The notes under the pieces are model-generated. The model was not told the origin of the DNA, did no database searches, and saw nothing but the letters and a program-made list of their open reading frames with translations. Below, one piece after another: positions 12,675 to 14,976 of a stretch of DNA of 14,976 bases. Numbering within the stretch: position 1 is the stretch's first letter; each line of letters begins with the position of its first letter. The position numbers and the translations under genes are program-made. The DNA is from Geminicoccaceae bacterium (GTDB taxonomy: Bacteria > Pseudomonadota > Alphaproteobacteria > Geminicoccales > Geminicoccaceae), in the NCBI GenBank assembly GCA_030824835.1, contig JAPJRA010000028.1, forward strand, positions 1 through 14,976. Reading direction: 5' to 3'.

Positions 12675-13836
12675 GCCGGAGACGGCACCGGCTCCGTCGA
12701 TCGCCGCTACCGTCAAGACGGTGCTCGTGCTCGGTGCCCTTCCCGAATCGCTGGTGGTGTTCCGGGGGCCCCTCATGCAGGCGATGCTGGCCCGCGGCCA
12801 CCGCGTCCTCGCCTGCGCCAGCGGTGCTTCTGCGCCGGTGCGGGCCAAGCTGGCGGAGCTCGGCGTGCGCTACATCGACCTCAAGCTGCAGCGGACCAGC
12901 CTCAATCCGATGCACGACCTGGGTTGCCTGCGGCGCCTGATCGAGTTGTTGCGAGCCGAGCGGCCCGACATGGTGTTGGCCTACACCATCAAGCCCATTC
13001 TCTATGGCGGGTTGGCCGCACGCCTGGCGGGTGTCCCTGTATTCTTCGCGATGATCGAGGGTGTCGGCTATGCGTTCGCCGGCCGGGGCCGTTCCGCCCG
13101 GCTGGCTGGCCTCGTCGCCCGACCGCTCTATCGCCTGAGCCTCGCGGGCGCCAAGCGTGTTCTGTTCCTCAACCCTGACAATCTCGCGCTGTTTTTACGA
13201 CTCGGCCTTCTGCGCGAGCAGCAGGCCGCCCTGATCGACGGCATCGGCATCGATCTCGAGGAGTTCCAGCCGGCACCCCTACCCGAACGGCCGAGCTTCC
13301 TGTTGATCGCGCGTCTGATCACCAGCAAGGGCATCGCCGAGTATGCCGATGCCGCGCGCATGGTGAAGATCAGGTACCCGGAAGCCAGGTTTCGCCTCGT
13401 GGGTTGGATCGACGAACATCCGGAGGCGGTTCAGGCGACCGATCTCCAGGCGTGGATCGACGAGGGCATCATCGACTATCTCGGTCGCCTGGACGATGTG
13501 CGGCCGGCGATCGCGGACTGCTCGGTCTACGTGCTGCCATCGTATCACGAGGGCCTGCCGCGTACCGTGCTCGAGGCGATGGCCATGGGGCGGGCCATCG
13601 TCACCACCGATGCGCCGGGCTGTCGCGAGACTGTCGTCCAGGGGGTGAATGGCCTGCTCGTGCCGGTGGGCGATGCGGGGGCCCTGGCGGCGGCCATGGA
13701 GAGCTTTCTCCAGCGACGGGAGCGGATCGAGCGTGCCGGTTCGGCAAGCCGTGCGCTGGCCGTCAGGAGGTTCGACGTGCATGCCGTGAATAGGGAAATC
13801 CTACGGATCATGCGGCTCGACGGGTCGCCAGCCTAG
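12649..13836 (+). CDS. Glycosyltransferase family 4 (CapM/PglA-like)
   Basis: This 395-residue GT-B enzyme is expected at the cytoplasmic face of the membrane. The N-terminal domain has TVLVLGALPESL (24-35), LAYTIKPILYGGLAARLAGVP (110-130) and IEGVGYAFAG (136-145), a pattern shared with CapM/PglA-type GT4 enzymes. The C-terminal domain begins with FLLIARLITSKGIAEY (217-232). It has YLGRLDDVRP and the GT4 signature HEGLPRTVLEAMAMGRAIV (300-318), with the E301/E309 pair binding the nucleotide-sugar. DAPGCRETVVQGVNGLLVPVGD (321-342) completes the fold. ATG 12649 has GAGG with six bases spacing; ATG 12643 is too close to that site. It is the only clear glycosyltransferase in the window apart from the initiating transferase. 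Donor and acceptor are unknown; it could add the second sugar. Confidence 0.94.
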   Translation: MLALPPTAEPETAPAPSIAATVKTVLVLGALPESLVVFRGPLMQAMLARGHRVLACASGASAPVRAKLAELGVRYIDLKLQRTSLNPMHDLGCLRRLIELLRAERPDMVLAYTIKPILYGGLAARLAGVPVFFAMIEGVGYAFAGRGRSARLAGLVARPLYRLSLAGAKRVLFLNPDNLALFLRLGLLREQQAALIDGIGIDLEEFQPAPLPERPSFLLIARLITSKGIAEYADAARMVKIRYPEARFRLVGWIDEHPEAVQATDLQAWIDEGIIDYLGRLDDVRPAIADCSVYVLPSYHEGLPRTVLEAMAMGRAIVTTDAPGCRETVVQGVNGLLVPVGDAGALAAAMESFLQRRERIERAGSASRALAVRRFDVHAVNREILRIMRLDGSPA

Positions 13837-14215
13837 ACCAGCGAGCGAACGGCCGGGAAAACCTGCAGCTCGCCCTGAAGCCTCGTCACAATATTCGATC
13901 GCTCCAGAAACGCACGGCGTATCCACCTGTTGCTACAACTTCAAAGATTAAATGTTCAACTTGACATAATCTCCTGATTTTTGATCTTGGTGAGTTACCA
14001 TTGTATGTATGAGCGGCCAGTGCCGTTGGCGCACGGCTGGATAGCGATCCTACTATATTGTGATTTCTCCACGGCAATTCCAATTGCTAATTCAAATAAA
14101 CCGTACCAGTATGAGTCTCTAATCTTGGATTGACGAGCCAAGCCTTCCGCGCGGTTGGTTTGAGCAGGCCGGCGCGGCCAATGAAAATTGTGGCGGGAAC
14201 AAAGGAATAGGGGCG
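13837..14215. other. 379-base AT-rich intergenic region
   Basis: I see no gene here. Minus-strand frames in this stretch lack credible codon usage. A consensus TTGACA lies at 13961-13966, but no good -10 follows at 16-18 bases. GCGAGC (13841-13846) and GCTCGC (13868-13873) could form a weak stem without a U-tract, so termination after the GT4 gene is uncertain. A perfect spaced palindrome lies at 14074-14087. Base composition drops sharply compared with the GT4 gene and stays low into the start of the dehydratase gene. The region probably holds the dehydratase promoter. Confidence 0.55.
14074..14087. repeat. Spaced palindrome upstream of the dehydratase gene
   Basis: GCAATT (14074-14079) and AATTGC (14082-14087) are exact inverted arms two bases apart. 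Dyads of this size in an intergenic region are common operator shapes. No regulator can be named from the sequence. Confidence 0.5.
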
Positions 14216-14976
14216 ATGTCAGCCATTCCACTGGGCCATCGGCAAGGCCATGGAATTCTTGCGTCCATAAGCAAGCCATATGTGGCAATCATCGTGCACG
14301 ACATCGTCGTCGCACTGATGTCGGTGTATGCAGCCATTATTATCAATGGAAACGTGGATCTGCTCCCGACCGGATCGGGAAACCTGCAGGCGGCCCTCTT
14401 GTTTGCATTTATATTTGGAATCGTCTCGGCAAACTCGAATATATACCGCAGCATGTGGCGTTATGCATCATTAAATGATCTCATTCGCATAGTATTTCTT
14501 GCCACAATCTCCGTATTCATATTCTATTCGGCTTTGTTCTTGTTCAACCGTATGAGCGAGGTGCCGCGATCGGTACCCATCATTCAATGGTTTCTCTTCA
14601 TTACGATGTTGGGAGGCCCGCGGCTGGGCTGGCGGCTGTGGCAGGGGCGGAAGGGTCGCCAGCGCCGGCTGCTCGCCGAAAGAGCAACGCTGCCGGTTCT
14701 TCTCGTCGGCACGGGGGAAGGCAGCCGCCTGTTCATCGAGGCGATGCAGCGCGATCCGAATGCCTCCTACCGCGTCGTCGGCATGCTCGATCTTGGTCGG
14801 CGGGACATCGGGCGGGTCATCCACGACGCTCGCGTGCTGGGTGCGGTCGGCGAGCTCGAGCAGATCGCGGCCGGTCTTGGCCGCGACGGGCGGCATCCGC
14901 GGCGGCTGATCGTGACCGAGCCGGCCGACGGCTCCCGGTTGCGGGAGCTCGTGGCGGCCGCCGAGCGGCTGGGCAT
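14216..14976 (+). CDS. CapD/WbpM/FlaA1-type nucleotide-sugar 4,6-dehydratase, N-terminal part
   Basis: The first 253 codons of a gene that continues beyond the right edge. About four hydrophobic segments (roughly residues 19-43, 55-73, 93-111 and 119-134) are followed by a basic linker and a first Rossmann-like domain. That domain starts with LPVLLVGTGEGSRLFIEAM (161-179), then YRVVGMLDLGRR and PRRLIVTEPA. This is the N-terminal architecture of long membrane-anchored dehydratases such as CapD, WbpM and PglF, which make UDP-4-keto-6-deoxy-HexNAc. IYRSMWRYASLNDLIRI (residues 77-93) is the typical family stretch between helices 2 and 3. The catalytic SDR domain itself lies outside the window, so the reaction is inferred. 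ATG 14216 has AGGA/AGGGG upstream. The first 110 or so codons are clearly more AT-rich than the rest. Confidence 0.88.
   Translation, partial: MSAIPLGHRQGHGILASISKPYVAIIVHDIVVALMSVYAAIIINGNVDLLPTGSGNLQAALLFAFIFGIVSANSNIYRSMWRYASLNDLIRIVFLATISVFIFYSALFLFNRMSEVPRSVPIIQWFLFITMLGGPRLGWRLWQGRKGRQRRLLAERATLPVLLVGTGEGSRLFIEAMQRDPNASYRVVGMLDLGRRDIGRVIHDARVLGAVGELEQIAAGLGRDGRHPRRLIVTEPADGSRLRELVAAAERLG

Noticed and set aside
13841..13873. Intrinsic terminator after the GT4 gene
   Set aside because: Only a six-base stem with a 21-base loop and no U-tract.
13961..13966. TTGACA as part of a full promoter for the dehydratase gene
   Set aside because: No -10-like hexamer is found at 16-18 bases; noted within the spacer entry but not called as a promoter.
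13886..14288. Short minus-strand frames in the spacer before the dehydratase gene
   Set aside because: No ribosome binding site, no recognisable domain, and one of them overlaps the dehydratase start.

Overview
This window is a surface-polysaccharide (exopolysaccharide or capsule) biosynthesis locus of the Wzx/Wzy-dependent type. The host looks like a high-GC Gram-negative bacterium. The reasons are strongly GC-biased third codon positions, a one-piece Wzc/ExoP-type tyrosine kinase, a PglC-type membrane phosphoglycosyl transferase, and frequent GTGA or TGATG gene overlaps. An alphaproteobacterium is my best guess, but the sequence does not settle the phylum, and the EPS name or structure cannot be read from it.

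Layout. Positions 1-1611 hold two minus-strand genes: a CE4-like polysaccharide deacetylase cut off by the window edge, and upstream of it a DegT/DnrJ/EryC1/StrS sugar aminotransferase. An AT-rich divergent spacer (1612-1878) follows, with several inverted repeats and a cluster of GATAA words. The plus-strand run then begins: initiating phosphoglycosyl transferase (1879), SAM methyltransferase (2589), FemAB/GNAT-type acyltransferase (3284), galE (4487) and a Wzc-type co-polymerase/BY-kinase (5648), which has its own good sigma70-like promoter at 5569-5597. A single minus-strand gene at 7965-9089 interrupts the run. It encodes a secreted protein that reads like a TIM-barrel glycoside hydrolase of no family I recognise. 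After a second spacer (9090-9332) come wzx flippase (9333), a small P-loop kinase (10801), wzy polymerase (11496) and a GT4 glycosyltransferase (12649). A 379-base AT-rich spacer precedes a membrane-anchored nucleotide-sugar 4,6-dehydratase (CapD/WbpM type, 14216), which runs off the right edge.

How the genes fit together (inference). GalE and the CapD/WbpM dehydratase would make UDP-sugar precursors. The aminotransferase could convert the 4-keto-6-deoxy product to an amino sugar. The phosphoglycosyl transferase loads the first sugar phosphate on undecaprenyl phosphate and the GT4 enzyme adds a further sugar. The methyltransferase, the FemAB-like acyltransferase, the small kinase and the deacetylase look like decoration enzymes. 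Wzx flips the lipid-linked repeat, Wzy polymerises it and Wzc controls chain length and export. The secreted hydrolase could trim or release the polymer. Wza, a Wzb-like phosphatase and further glycosyltransferases are absent here and presumably lie outside the window.

No tRNA, rRNA, CRISPR array or insertion sequence was recognised. The best leads for something undescribed are the secreted TIM-barrel-like protein, the structured leader before the initiating transferase gene, and the P-loop kinase set between wzx and wzy.
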